DNA of 64,000 bases, from contig JAJNNX010000086.1 of assembly GCA_023159155.1 (NCBI GenBank), positions 26,085-90,084 of the forward strand, written 5' to 3'. A program made the position numbers and the translations under genes. This DNA is from Ustulina deusta (lineage: Eukaryota; Ascomycota; Sordariomycetes; Xylariales; Xylariaceae). The notes beneath the pieces were generated by a model, which had not been told where the DNA came from, did not search any database, and saw only the letters and a list, made by a program, of their open reading frames with translations. Of this stretch, positions 1-13,139 are shown one piece after another (the first letter of the stretch is position 1; every line of letters begins with the position of its first letter).

Positions 1-3000
1 TATTAAAGCAGCTTTAAAACTATAAGCTAATTATTAACCTTATTATTAGTATTACAATTTTATTAATAGCTCTAGTCCGCTTATTCTAAAAAATGGACTA
101 ACCTTTCTATAAGTATAGCTCTGTTTGTAATAACTATATTATAAAAAAAAATAAAAAATATAATAGTTATAAAATAGAACAAAATCAAAAATACTATTAC
201 TACAATAGATAAGTAGCTAATAGTATTAAAAAACAAAGTAAAAAAAATAAACTTTAGCAATAATAAAAAAGTGGCTATACTAACAAAAAGCAAAACTAAA
301 GTATTACAACAATTTAAAAAAAAACTTAAAAAAGTAAAAGCGTTTTAAAAGCTACTAAATAAACTGCTATTAAAGTTGTAAAAAGATATTATTATAAAAG
401 CTATAAAAAATTAGAGCGGTTTAACTATAGTAATATTTAGTACTTAGAACTCTAGCTTTTAAGCTGGGATTATTAATAATAAAGTTAGTAAAACAAGGTT
501 TAAAAAAAAGTAAGCATATAATATTATTATTATAGCTTATTAATATATTTTTTAATTAAAATAGTAATATTTTTTAAATATTAATAAGGTTAAAAATTTT
601 TAAAAAACTAATATAAAGCTTAGTTGCTAGATATATACGGACTATTATATTATATAATAGTATATTAATAAAAATATTTATACTTATAGCAATTATTCTT
701 TAAAATAGGGCTAAATTTTATAGATTTATAATATATATAGATTTATAATATAAAAAATAATTGTTTTTTTACTAAAATAACTAATGTTATAAATTATAGT
801 AAACATTTTATGTTTATAATATAGTGCTTTCAAAATTTAGCTATAAGCTAAATAAAAAGGTTTATTTAAAAAAAAAATATTGCAGTACTTTTAAACTTTT
901 ATTGTTCCTAGTTAGCTTAATTTTTAATCTGATCCTAATTATTTTAAATAAAAATAAATAATTATATATTTAAAGCGCTTCTATCCGTACGCTCTTCCTA
1001 CTTTATATTTATTAACTATTTAATTTAATATTTTTTTAATTAAATTTTATTTTAATACTATAAATTATTAATTTTTTAAAATAATTTTTTAATTAATTTT
1101 AAAAGCTTTATATAAACTGTAAGCTAGTACTTATATTAAACTTTTATTATTTTAGCTTTACAATACAAAACTTATATAAAATATAGCGTTATTTTAAAAG
1201 TTTTTATAAATAGCTATATATATATTTATTTTTATATTTACTGCTTAATTATACTAATTTTTTATCCTACTTCTATATAAAGTACAAAAATAATATTTTA
1301 TAAACAACCATACTAATAAAGCTTTAATAAAAGCTTTTTTACTAAAAAAACTTTAAATATATAATGCTAAATCAAAACGTAATAAAGTCTTTTTATTTAC
1401 TTTTTATTATTGCAATTATAAGCAGCTTTTAAAAAAAACAAAAGCTTAAAGCTAACAATATCTCACTCCGTTAAAAGCAAAAGCCTTTAAAAAATACTTA
1501 AAACTAATAGCTAACCTTAAGAATCCTATACAAATTAAATATTTGTTTGCTCTTGCTTTTAGTATTGCTTACTAGTATTTAACAAATAAAATAGCTAAGC
1601 CTCCGGGCAAAAACTAGCTTTAGAGCTTTTAAAAGCATTATTTAGCACTTAAATTATAACAAATAAAAATAATAGCCTAAAAACACTACAAAAATAATAT
1701 TTATAATAAAATAATATATTAGTTTAAAATAATTAAAAAAATATTATAAAACCTAGCTATTTTTGCTAAGAACGTTTATAATATAAATAAAACTAAAGTT
1801 ATACTATATATGCTTAGCTTTATTTAAGTCTTTATAAATAAAAACAATCTGTAAAACTATAAAAATATAAACATTAAATATATAATAGTTATTACTATTA
1901 AATATATAAATATAAATAATAAGTTTTTATAACTAATAATTATTTAGCTAGCTATTACCTATTAAAACAACTAAACTATGTTCTTTATTTTTAAATAGTA
2001 CTATATATGGTCCAAATCTAAATATACTGATTCTAAAATTAGTTTAAAATAGCTCAAACATATGTTTAATTTCTAAACAAAAAAATAAGTTAACTAAAAG
2101 CTATAAATACTAATTTATAACAGCTTTGGAACATATAAAACTTTTAAAGCTTTAAAGTTCTGTTTTAAAAACAATATTATTTTATATTACTTTTTTTTTT
2201 ATATTTTCTATAAGCTCTAGCTTTGCAACGTTAGAATATTTGCCCTTTTAAAAGCAGCTTACTATAATAAAACTAAAAAGCTGTTCTAAAAAAGTACAAA
2301 TATAGTTAGCAAGCAGCATTTTACTTTTTTGTATAGCCCTACAAAAAAAAAAGCGTTTATAAAAAGAAATATTATAGCTATATAAGCAGCATATAGTTTA
2401 TTTCTATTTAACCTAAATAAAGTTCTTAAAGCAATATTAAAACCTCCTGCTTAATCTACTATTCTAACAACTAATAAAATAAAACTAAATTCTTATTATT
2501 AAAACAAAATATTATAAATACTTATAATACTAATATTAATAAAAAGTTTAATATTACTATATAATCTAATTAAACAAAATATTTATACGTTTAATAAAAC
2601 AAATATATAGCGCTTAAAAAAACATATATAAAAGTTTATTAATACTACCTAAATATTTTTTGCTAAACATATCTTTTTTTATAATTAAAAATAAATGCTA
2701 ACTAGAATAAATAATAAAGCTAAAGTTTGCTAATTAACTAGGTTGCTTATACTAAAGCAAACAAAAATAATAAGTTTTAAGAACATTAAAGTAGCACAAA
2801 TAGCGCGTGCTATAAAAAAGGTTATCAAAGCCAAAGGGAAATATAGTCAGAAGCATAAAAGTACTACAATAAAAGCAAATAAGCTAGAGCTAGGTAAAAT
2901 AGAGCTAAAAGAACCAGAGCTAAAAATAGCACATATTACAAAAAAGGTTATAAATAGCAAGGGAAAACATGGTTAAAAACATAAAAGTGCTACGCTAAAA

Positions 3001-6000
3001 GCGGACAAACTAAAACTAAAACTAAAAGTAGCACAAATAATCAATATACTAGTACTATAAAAAGCACCAGTTGTACAAATAATATAAAACTGTTATATAA
3101 AAAAATAAACAATTGTTTTTTGTTTTTTTTAGTTTGGATTTAGTTTTTAAAAACAAGAAATCAGATATAATTAATATTTATAACATTTTTAGCGTAATAA
3201 AAAAAAATAAAGTTATAGTTTGCTTGCAAATTATTAGCAAATAGTTTTTATATTAAGGCTAGATTATCTAACTTAAGTATTTAATACCTAGTTTATAAAA
3301 ATACTTTAAAAAATATTATAAATAGTATTAATACTTTTATAAAAACCTTTAAATCTTTCTATTTTTTTTAATTATTTTAATATTTTACTTCTAACAATCC
3401 TACGTGCTTTTTTTAACTTAACAACATTTTAGCACTACAAGAACTTTCTTTTTTATATATTTTATTAGATATATTTAAAACAAAAAAACTTTATTAGCAA
3501 ATGCTCCTTTATTATTATTTATTTTAATAATACTAATTGCTAGTACTTTTAGGTTCAGATTATTAGCAAAAATGAAATAATCAAATATAACTCTATAATA
3601 ATTAATATAACTAAAATAACAAATAATAATTAGGTCTTAAATAATAGATAATATTATTAGTAATACCTATTTATTCTAATAATATTTTTTTATTTATTGC
3701 TTATACTAAATATTTATTTTATATAACTAAAATACTATTAGCTTTTTTAATTCTTTTTTTGCTATATAATACCCAATATATAAAGCTTGCAAGCTTTAAC
3801 TTTTCTAGCTATAAAAAATATATAATTTTATCCCATAATATTTTTAAAAAAAACTTTTAAATCAACTCTAGCAGCCCTTAAATCTAAATTCTAAGTAATT
3901 TAGCAAATAATAAAAAATAAAAATAATAATACAAGCTATAAATATAAAAAGGAATAAAAAGCTCAAAAGCTATTAATATTTATAAGTTATTCTTAGTTAA
4001 AAGCTAAAGCAAAGTTATAGCAAAGCATAAACTTTAAATAACTAAAAAATTATTACTAAAACTTTAAGCCTAATATCTAAAATATAAAGTTTTTTACTAT
4101 AGATTTATACATATAATACGTTAGTAAAGCGGGGCAATTATAAAATAATAGGTTTACTATTAATACCACTTTTTACTAAATATTTTATAGTTATTATTAT
4201 AATTAGTACACATTACATATATTATACTAAAGTAAAACCTAATAGCTGCTACTATAACAGAACTTCTTATTTAGTAATAGGTTAAGATATATAATTTAAT
4301 TATAATATTTTATTTCTGCAGTTACATTAAAAGCTAAAATATAATAAGCAACATTTGCTTAACCTTTATAATTTATATAAAAAATTATAAAAAAGCAAAC
4401 AACTTTAATAACTACAGTAATACGGCCTGCAACACACCGCCCTTTTTTTAAAATAATCTATAATAGTATTCTCTTTAAAACTATGTTTAATATTATAATT
4501 TGATTCGCAAAACAGAAAATATATACTAGTTAACAAAAAAGTAATTAGTATATTTACTTAAATATAATATTAGCTATTATTATATTCTAAGTATTTTTAG
4601 TAATATTTTATAGCTATTTTAGGGTTAAAAAAATAAATCTAAAATTGCTTTATTTAAAGATTTTCCTTACTATATTTTATTAAGTTTAGTATTAAAATTT
4701 ATTTACTATTTTTAAAAACAATATTTTTAAGTTTAATAGCTACTACTATATAATATATAGCTATTAGCTTAATTACTAAAAAATAAATAAATATTTAGAT
4801 TAGCAAAATTAGTTTCTTAAGCCTAGCTTATTTATTTTGGTTTTTAATAACAAAAGTATATATATATAAACTTTTAAAACAAAAACTAATGTTCTAAAAT
4901 TATTATTAGCTAATACTTTAGAATATATTTAATACTACCTAAAATATTATTATTAAAAAGTATTAATAGCGCAAATATTATTGCAATTATTAACTCTAAT
5001 ATACTTAAAAATTAATTTTAAAAAAAAAATAATATATTTTTTTGTTTAAATAAATAAAAGCAATATAGTATTTATTTCTACGTTAGATTTACAGCACTAT
5101 TTATAAATTTATTTTATAACTAACAATAGTTCAAAATAACTAGCGTTAGATTATATACCTAAATAGCAAATTATAAATATTTAACGTTTTAAATTAATCT
5201 AAATATAAAAATACTAAATTGGAAAGTTTAAAAAAAAAAGTTATAAACTTATTATAATAGCTTTTTTTTTTATAGTTGCTTTAATCTTTTTATATTTAGC
5301 TAATAATTTATTTTATGCTTTGTTATATAATAACTTTTCTTTTTTAAAAATCTTTTTAGTTGTTTTACTATAACTAATATTGTGCCAAGTTTTTTAGAAC
5401 TTAATTAGATTTTAAACTATACTATTTTTTATTACATTTTATTACTTTTTAAATTTTTTATAGTTTAAAAAAAATTTAATATTTATAAACTATTAATTAT
5501 ATAAAATAGTTTTAATTTTATAATCTAATTTATAAAAAAAATCAAAATTAATAGTTTTAAAATATTTATTTATATATTTAAGTTTTACTATATTATTATT
5601 AATAATCTTTATTTATATACAATTATAGAAAAACTAATAAAAAATCTAATCAAATAGAGCTTTAGTTCTAAAGTTCCGTATAAAACAAACTAAGTAAACA
5701 CTAACTTCCTAGGGCCTATACCTATAGCTAGCATACTAAAAATCCCTTATAATATAGCATTATAATTCTATAGTTAATAAAAATTAAAATTTAAAACTAT
5801 TTAAACAAAATTGCTTCTATTAAAGCTTATAATTTATTAAGATTTATAAAAAAACTATATATAAAATATATTTTTTAGGTATAGCCTATTTAAAAATAAT
5901 CTTATAAAAAAATAACCTTAGTTCTAAAAGCCTATACTTTTTTGCTAAAAGTTATATAATATAGACCTAGGCAAATTCTTTATATATAGTAGCTAAAATT

Positions 6001-6855
6001 TTAATAAAAACAATAAAAATATTTACTAATAACTTGCTATTTTTATATTTTTTTTTAAAAATATACTTTATTATATTAATAATATAATTATTAATAAATA
6101 CTAAAGCTATAAGCTTTCGATTATATTTGTTTGTATGCTTTTAAAACTTATTATAAAAGTTTATTTAAAATAATAAATTACTTTTTAGTACTTTAGCAAA
6201 AACAAATTGCCTAGTACTACTTTTAGAATATATTTAAATATATATTTTGCGATTAGCTATAGTTTAGAAAAATAATAGGTATATTATAAATATCCGGCCT
6301 AACTATTACAAAAATATAAAGCTTGCTTTTTTATTTAAAGATTTTATTTATAATTTTTATGCTTAATACAATTACGCTAAGCATTAAAATAATTACTAAG
6401 CTAGATATAGCGCACTACGCACTACAAAGACTTTGCTACTATAGGCCTTTATGCCTAAAGCCTTATAAATAAAATTATAACATAAATATTGCAGGGTTGT
6501 TTCGTATTAACTAAAATTATTTCGCTTTAATCCGAAATACAAATCCGCATAGCAATTATACACAAATCTGCATGCTACAACAGCTACTAAAACTAATAAC
6601 AATTCCTTACATTATAATAAAGCTTTAAAGCTTAAATAACTCCTTTATAAGTATTAGAAATAATATAAGCTTAGTAGTAAGAGTTATAATAAAAAAAGCC
6701 TATTACGCTAAAAAAAAAAACTCTTTATAAATCAGATATAAAAGCAATAATACAAACATGATTTTCTAGTAAAAAAAGTTCAAAGTATTCAGAAATAACT
6801 ACAGAATATAACTTATAAAAAAATATAAGAAATATTAAAATATATACAGATTTTA
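1..6855. repeat. A+T-rich block, RIP-degraded repeats
   Basis: The sequence is dominated by A, T, TA and AA/TT runs with stop codons in every frame, and composition changes abruptly to normal near 6855. This is what heavy repeat-induced point mutation (C to T on both strands) does to transposons in filamentous ascomycetes. One relic can be read inside it (Fot1/Pogo transposase, about 1340-3090). From about 3100 to 6855 I see only scattered GC-containing words and no interpretable gene; these are presumably further dead transposons. A hydrophobic open frame at 81-293 on the minus strand is a composition artefact. Confidence 0.85.
1340..3090 (+). mobile_element. RIP-dead Fot1/Pogo-type DDE transposase relic
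   Basis: Read in one forward frame, ignoring stops, the segment still spells a fungal pogo-like (DDE1 superfamily) transposase. The CENP-B-like helix-turn-helix part has PPGKNW near 1600. The first catalytic block reads NVYNINKTK at 1771-1797, where the family has D-E-T-G. A middle block reads TDSKIS near 2027, the second catalytic block ILIYNSFGTYKTFK is at 2107-2148, and SKQHFTFLYSP near 2306 and KRNIIA near 2357 follow. D to N, E to K, G to K and W/Q to stop changes are all G:C to A:T, as expected from RIP. The basic C-terminal tail survives as a 77-codon open frame (2743-2976). It cannot encode active protein. The terminal repeats were not located, so the ends are approximate. Confidence 0.72.
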
Positions 6856-7159
6856 AAATGCTTGAAGTCAAAGTACCTGTTATTTTTTCCAGCACGTAGG
6901 GTTTTCCGCTACGCAGGGATGGACGTTATATCAACAGTAACATTCTTCCAATTGCATTGGCGAATTGACAGCGCAACTGATGCCCTCATCGTTCATTCTC
7001 AGTGTGCTGCATCCTTCTATATGCACGAGTTAGGTATGATGCTACTAAAGTGGGCTGCGTACTAGTCAGCACGGCAAAGTCGAAAGAGTTGCCACACCCT
7101 TATGTACAGAGACTACAGGTTGGTAAGTCCCTGCCTAGGTACCTATGTAGGCTTAATCA

Positions 7160-7500
7160 TATGTTTCTATACTGAAGTAGCGTGAGTGAGAAAAGAGTGG
7201 CTTGAAATAGGGGGAGAAAGCGTACAGAAAGCATAAGTAAAAAAACACACCAAAAGCGCCGCGTCGCCTTGATAGATAGGGAATCATCAACCACTCCTTA
7301 GTTATCATTCGCGTTCAATTAAAATTTTGTATTTACTCGTCATCGCTTGGTTCCCCAATACTAGTAACTAGAATTATGCTAGGAAGTGTAGGTTCGGCCG
7401 ATCTCCTAGTATGAGGGTGAGGTAAGTGCCCCTTTTTATCGGCGTGACCTACTTACTATCACTCACTTCAATGCATATTAATAGAGAGGTATTGGAATGA
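7160..7500. repeat. Degenerate dispersed repeat, copy 1
   Basis: This segment shares several words in the same order and spacing with 15340-15680: a block around CTGAAGTAG..GTGAG..GTGGCTTGAA, then GCGTTCAATTAA, CCCCAAT, and TAGGAAGTGTAGG..ATCTCCTAGT.TGAGGG..AGGT. The alignment is gapped and diverged. It could be an old solo LTR or the end of a non-autonomous element; no terminal repeats or target duplication were recognised. Confidence 0.5.
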
Positions 7501-7774
7501 ATTTTCTTGTTAAATAGAATACAACAGAACTACGTAGATGAGCGGCCAGGTAGGTGACTGGCTGATCTGCCGTGTTACAGTCATCCCTATCTCCTACTCG
7601 CACTTCTTCATGATGGAGATGTTATCCTCTAAATTGGGAATTGAGATGTAAGTCATGGTTTGCCGGTCCATTGTTTCCCAAATTGTTTAATAATAACGTG
7701 TGAGTTCCTTACTCTGTTGAGCATACACGACCTGACAACTTCTGAGAGGATTCCAGCCAAGTTATAATTGTAAC

Positions 7775-7960
7775 ATAACGTATTCTACCACCGAACTGCG
7801 CATACCACCGAGTCGCGCACTTGGGTATTTTTTGGCCGAGAGTACATACAAAAGGTACTTAATAATTGTTAAAGAGCCATAACAATTTTTAGGTACATTT
7901 TACCCCTGTGCCCCGCTAAAAAGTACCCAAGTGCCGCGGCTCGGTGGTGGAATACGTTAT
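7775..7960. mobile_element. Foldback MITE with TA-bounded terminal inverted repeats
   Basis: The 186 bp segment is a near-complete inverted repeat. The left arm begins ACGTATTCTACCACCGA after a TA, and the right arm ends TCGGTGGTGGAATACGT before a TA. CACTTGGGTA, GGTAC and AATTGTTA words pair further in, around a loop near 7872-7878. The left arm carries an extra 17 bp in which CCACCGA is repeated. Outer TA dinucleotides at 7776-7777 and 7958-7959 fit a Tc1/mariner-type target duplication. It has no coding capacity. It lies upstream of the EthD gene. Confidence 0.72.
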
Positions 7961-8090
7961 TCCCATCTGGAAAGAATGCGAATCATCTAGAAGTTTCCCG
8001 AGACATCTTCGGGAAGAATCTGATATAATATTTGCCTGGCGGATTTCCCCCGCCCACTGATTAGATGCGTTGCCTATAGTTTTGTTGTAG

Positions 8091-8099
8091 TATATAAAG
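8091..8099 (+). promoter_or_regulatory. Candidate TATA box of the EthD gene
   Basis: TATATAAAG lies about 120 bp upstream of the chosen ATG of the EthD-domain gene, in a normal-composition region where such a word stands out. Assignment rests on position only. Confidence 0.35.
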
Positions 8100-8221
8100 C
8101 TTCATTGAACGAGATCTAAGTTCCCATTCCGTTCTCTTCATTTTGTTATAGTACGGTGAACTACCACAACACTTCCTTATCCCAAGCCCTTCGTCTTCGG
8201 TCCTGTCCAAAACAAACCACC

Positions 8222-8635
8222 ATGACGTACTCTATCCTCGTCTTCCTATCTCGCAAGCCTGGGACAACCCCAGAGCAGTTCAGGGACTACTACGCGGGCT
8301 CGCATTTACCCATGTTTCGCGAACTGGTCGGGTCTCATTTCGCGGTTCGTCACATTCAACGATACATTCACCGGACCGAGGCTTCAAACGATGGCACCAC
8401 ACAACGAAATCCGTCGACACCCGCGAGCGTTTTCATGGGCACCCAAGCTGACTTCGACTACGATGTTGTGGTGACCGTAGAGTTCAAAGATGCCGCAGCT
8501 TTCGAGGAGCATTGTGAATACGTCCGGCAGCCTGACATAGCATCAATCGTGGCTGCTGATGAAGAACGTTTTCTCGACAGGAGCCAAACTCGTGTTGTCG
8601 CCTTGGGGGAGATAATTGAGATGACGCGTCATTAG
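8222..8635 (+). CDS. EthD-domain protein
   Basis: A 137-residue single-exon protein of the EthD family, small dimeric alpha/beta-barrel (ferredoxin-like) proteins. Fungal members include accessory or cyclase-like proteins near polyketide and quinone pathways and the ethyl-tert-butyl-ether degradation protein that named the family. Visible hallmarks are the N-terminal beta strand YSILVFLSRKPG, the helix TPEQFRDYYAGSHLP with the conserved Y-x-x-x-H-x-P, and a C-terminal strand block VVTVEFKDAAAFEEH. The frame is open further upstream, but the first ATG is at 8222, where homology to the family starts. The C-terminus is complete. Substrate and pathway cannot be told; no biosynthetic cluster is next to it. 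A TATA-like word precedes it by about 120 bp, and it converges with the rhodopsin-domain gene. Confidence 0.8.
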   Translation: MTYSILVFLSRKPGTTPEQFRDYYAGSHLPMFRELVGSHFAVRHIQRYIHRTEASNDGTTQRNPSTPASVFMGTQADFDYDVVVTVEFKDAAAFEEHCEYVRQPDIASIVAADEERFLDRSQTRVVALGEIIEMTRH

Positions 8636-9154
8636 GTGGATGTTTCTCCCAGAAACAGTCCCTGCGGCGGTCACAAAATTGGCTCTCTCGATATATACTC
8701 GCCCAATTAGGCCTCTGAACCCGCTGGTATCTTGAGGAGCAAGCCTTAACATAAAATCATGCGGCTAAGAAGGAATTAGTGAACGCGGTTAAAATTCTCA
8801 TGTATTCACACCCCCTTTCACTCATTATGACAATAAATATCACGCATGTCGGTGTGATTGATGTCACGGATAGGTGGATCAAGGTTATTCCGAGAGATCC
8901 CGTATATATACAGCTCATTTTATTCCCTATGTTGTAACTAGAACTTGGACCTTAGATCGTCTGAATACCCCTCTGGTGATCATACCTGAAATGTGCACTG
9001 GTCCCTTTCTTCCACTAGATCGCAACTCCACTCCTCCGTGAGAATTGACCACAAGTCCGATACGCGTATCCTTGACATTGTTGAACTCCGAAGTAGGGGC
9101 CATTCATAAATTGCAAGTCGCCACAGCCTTTCGTATATCATCCCTCGAGCAATT
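8636..9154. other. Convergent intergenic region
   Basis: About 520 bp between the 3' ends of the EthD gene and the rhodopsin-domain gene. Short open frames on both strands are not supported by any homology. I see nothing specific in it. Confidence 0.5.
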
Positions 9155-10401
9155 TCATCTCTCGTATCCCTCACGTATATGTGCTTGGTCTGGTAGTGAA
9201 ATATACATTGCCTCTTCCCCTACCAGAGCCCGCGTATCCGTATCCCATGGGTCTGGATATCTTCGAGCAGGGGAAATGGGCCACGTCGCTCCTCGTTCAC
9301 AGTCACTCCGATTCGAGGGCTGTCTGGATCGGGACCGAGAAACGGATCCGAAGCGCTTGGTCCATTGAAAATCACCGAAGGCCTTTGGGATAGCTGGTAT
9401 ACCGATGACGAGGAATCCAAATGTCTGCTCCACAATCGCCAAGATGTTGATTATGACAGAATAATACAATATATCACGGGCATGGTTTGCCTTTAGAACG
9501 TATATTAAACGGGCTAACGCACTCCCAGTAGCACTGATTATAATCCAAGTCCCATCAGCTCACGAGAATATAGATGAGGGAAATAGGGGAAATGCTTACA
9601 ATAAACCAATCAAGAATAACAATGAGATACCCTTCTTTTGGGCATTCGACATGTTTAGCTTCCATATCACCCAATGAGGTATTATGAGAATGGTAAGATC
9701 CGAGATCAGATTAATAACGGCTGAAGTGAGGATGTACTTCGCTACGTCGGTATTGCATTTCACCGTGCCTACATCTTTTGAGGGGCATTCGAAGGCGTCA
9801 ACGAAGGTCCCGATAAAGTAAAATAAGGCGTTGCTCCAGATGAACAGCTGCAGAATCCAGAAAAGAGTATTGCGCGTGCCCGTGGGCACGAAAATCCGCA
9901 TCCAGTCGAGTAAGATGGCGACCTTTAAAAATGCTATCCCAAGCCCAAATGTTATGGTTCCAAGCTTGAAGCTCTGAGAATCTGTTAGCATTCCCCCACG
10001 TATTATACAAATATCGAGGGCCTTACAAAATGTGAGGCGGTCGCGAGTTTCGGATTGAATTGCCAAATATGGACTCCAAACCCGGGGTAAATGGCAGCCT
10101 CGTAACCATTATAAAGAATGGCTATATAAAACCCCTACGGCCACAGTTAGTTGTTACACCATTTAGTGCCAATAACTATTAATTATATGTCAATGGAGAC
10201 AGGGCAGCATGTTACCATTGATATGACCAACAAAATATCGGGAATACCCAACTTTTTAATCATGTACCTAGCAAAAAGCCGGGTAGCGACGGCGAGGAAG
10301 CCCACGATGCCGGCGAAAGCGATAATAAATTCAGGAAGTGCATGATTTCCAATATCTCCCGCGGGAGCGGGAGCCGGATGCCCATGCGCGTCGGCGTTCA
10401 T
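9155..10401 (-). CDS. Rhodopsin-domain integral membrane protein (SAT4-like)
   Basis: A fungal seven-helix membrane protein of the large Pezizomycotina 'rhodopsin domain' (SAT4/PTH11-neighbour) family; function in general unknown. Four exons: 10401-10216, 10134-10027, 9973-9600 and 9533-9155, giving 348 residues with no frame break. Introns are 81, 53 and 66 bp. The second has branch site GCTAAC just before its acceptor; using the nearer AG instead breaks the frame. Helices are visible as EFIIAFAGIVGFLAVATRLF, the segment after GFGVHIW, TFGLGIAFLKVAILLDWMRI, the F-W-rich fourth helix, YILTSAVINLISDLTILIIP with the family D-x-x-x-x-x-x-P, and FATGSALARLIYV. The tail is hydrophilic and Arg/Ser-rich. 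Length is typical. Start ATG precedes a short Ala/Pro/His-rich exterior N-terminus. No signal peptide and no CFEM domain are present. Confidence 0.88.
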
Positions 10402-13139
10402 CGTTCGAATAGTATAACTACCTAATTATAGGCGCGTTGACGGGGTTTATCGTAGGCTAATGCCGAGTTCACGACGATTGACGACAGTGACTGGTCATAC
10501 GAAGTAGGGAGCGAAAAGATATTAAAACGGACGATTGATTCCAGACGGAAATCGAAGAGAGTATTTTGGTAATATAAGAGAAATGTAGATAGGGAATCAG
10601 CCCGGCCTGTATTGCACTACACCTACTACTCAAGGGAGAAAATAGAGACATCAAAGATCCAACGCTATAAACAAATCATGGGGCTTTAGTAGGTGGTTTG
10701 TGTTATAGAGGCGTTCATGTATGCACACAGGAAAGATATCTTTCGTACATACGAGTTGTTTGCGTCTACTAGCCGATGGTTTCTCCTACTGTTCATTTTT
10801 TTCGTGGCTGGTTGCCATCCCTCGCTAATCACATTACCCGCTGGATGCCCAAAGTAGTTGGCGAGGGGAACGAGGGAACCATATTCGATGATTGGCCATT
10901 GCTAACGACACCTATTAATTATAATTGTCAAGTAGGAGATATTGAGGATTCGGAAGCTCGACTCACCAGTAGACAAGACTTGACTTGGAATCCTAGCTAG
11001 CCCGTCGTGATAAACTGAAATCTCTTAGCAGGGGACTCACTGTTTAGCTCGAAGCTAGCAAGGGCTATCACGAAGGGCTGATCTCGATTTTTGTTTGGAT
11101 TTCGAACACGTAGTGGCAGTAAGGGATACTGTTGTGATTCTAAAGCTCAACACTAGCTAAGACATCTTCCAAGTTCCCAACCCCCTGGCTAGAACCTCAA
11201 AAACTGGTAAGATAATCCGATGATCCGGATACCCCGAGTGTAGTACTACACGTGCAGTGTAGGCTATCCATCACTTTGGTACGTGTGGGGATCATGCTCC
11301 CTGTACAGCCTCTGCTGCTGCTCAAACCTCGGCACAGAGAAAATGCCTGAAGAATGTATTGCTTGCTGAGCTTAATGCCTGAACACAATTCCGGGAGAAA
11401 GGGTCAGAATTTATAGACATCTGGATCGAAGGATATCGAGAGTAGGATACCCTAATATTTATCAATGCGCATTCCCAGAGCATAAACAGGGGAGGGGGGG
11501 TTTTACCGTGTACAAAAACTACATGGCTGAATGGGCAGAAGGCTGCGCGTCATAGTGCACCATCCTGGTATACGTTTGTTTTGGTCCCCACTCATCTAGA
11601 TTGATCTTCTTCGTGGCTATAGAACCATCACCATGGGCACGGGTCAGAATACGGGAGGATTCATCAGTGTATTATTTGTCTAGTGTAAACCCAATATTAC
11701 GCTACGAAATCACACATATCTCGTGGAGTATGCTATATATACCGTTAATGCTACTCACGGGATTAACGGCGTATTTTCCCGCGACAACCTATCCTGTCAA
11801 AGGCCGGCATCTACAGTTTTCCGGTGTTCTTGCCCGAGCACACGCAAGAGTTTCCTCCCTTTTCCTTTTATATAACATTTGAAAGGGTTTTTTTTTCTAT
11901 CGCCTAAAGGAAATTAGGCCTGCACTTGGCAGTTCAAAGCGATAAATTGGTTACGCAGAGTCTTTGACCACCTCGTGCAGCAGGTTCTAGCCGCAGAATA
12001 ACAAAGGTAGGATCTCCGTCTTACACTGCCGTGTCAACTTCCTTCGTCGCTAGTCAGCCATATTGTCTTGTGACAATGCTAGCAAAGAATAGTAGTGTGA
12101 GTAGGCATAACATAGGGGAATAAGATAGTCATTGCTGTTGAGCTTCGGCGCATCTATCAATGTAATTAGTAAATGTTACAAGGAAATTTGTTCATGCCGG
12201 GATACACATCTTCGAGCGGGATTCCTGCCCTGTTGATCATTTCGGGATTTTAACAGGAGAAAATTCCCATTACATTAGCAATTCTGCCAAAAACCGCTCC
12301 GTATATCTCACAGGTTATGACGCCATTGCTAAATATGCTATTGGCAATTAGATATATTAAGATGGGTAATTACCTACAGGCGCCCGCCAAGACTCCCGGG
12401 ACACTCAGCAGGCGCCCAAGTAAGGCTTATAAAATTCAAAGAAAGAAACCCCGATTTTTTTTTTATAGTAGTAGCGCGTACATCCTGAATTATATGTTTT
12501 AACAAGTTGTAGTAGAATGTATTTAGCATGACTATATTTCACACAATGCTTAGAAGGAAAATACTCACAAAGTTATCGAATTATATTTACAAACTCTAAT
12601 CTAAAAAAAAATTCACGTGAATGAAAGCAATTTTAAACATGTCTATCTTACTACCTATCTAATAACATTATTAATTTGATAGTTTCGCAGTGGAGTGGCA
12701 ATGCTGCGTTTGGTCTCGTGTAGGGTGAGGTACTGGGCTAACACCTTTACCGTGTTGACACAACATCTATCCTCTAGGATGCTGTGGTTCCCAAAACGGA
12801 AAATTTGGAAGTTTCGGCTGCAACTCTTCCTGCCCAGCCGATCCGTATCACTGTAATACAGTCAATTAATAATTTGGTTCTCCTATATCACTACATCGCC
12901 ATGACATGAGAGAGCCTTATCAGGACAAGGAAGCGATAAGTGCATAAATTCATCAAGCACTTAAACATAATAGTTAGAAAGATATTATACAGATTAAGAG
13001 ATCAAAAATTTCAGGGGGGTGGTCCCAGAGTAAATAGATAGACTCGTATGCAATCAGATAGTAGCCAGTACAACTCCTAGTTGGATATCAGAGCTGGTGG
13101 TTCTACATTGGCTCAAGCGATGGCTCCACTTACATGAAC
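10402..13139. other. Gene-free region of 2.7 kb
   Basis: No coding region, structural RNA or clear repeat could be supported. Composition is near normal, with short A+T-rich patches (for example 12560-12680) and scattered 60-95 codon open frames lacking homology. It may contain heavily decayed insertions. It joins the rhodopsin-domain gene's upstream side to the P450 fragment. Confidence 0.5.

Larger units (their letters stand above)
6856..8090. other. Gene-free transition zone
   Basis: Normal-composition DNA between the RIP block and the EthD gene. It holds one copy of a degenerate dispersed repeat (about 7160-7500) and an inverted-repeat MITE (7775-7960). No coding region could be supported; the open frame at 6862-7065 starts with TTG and matches nothing. 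Confidence 0.6.

Noticed and set aside
81..293. Very hydrophobic 70-codon frame
   Set aside because: Phe/Ile/Leu-rich frames are expected from random A+T-rich DNA; there is no ATG context, homology or normal codon use.
6862..7065. 67-codon frame at the edge of the first RIP block
   Set aside because: It starts with TTG, has no homology and no splice or promoter support.
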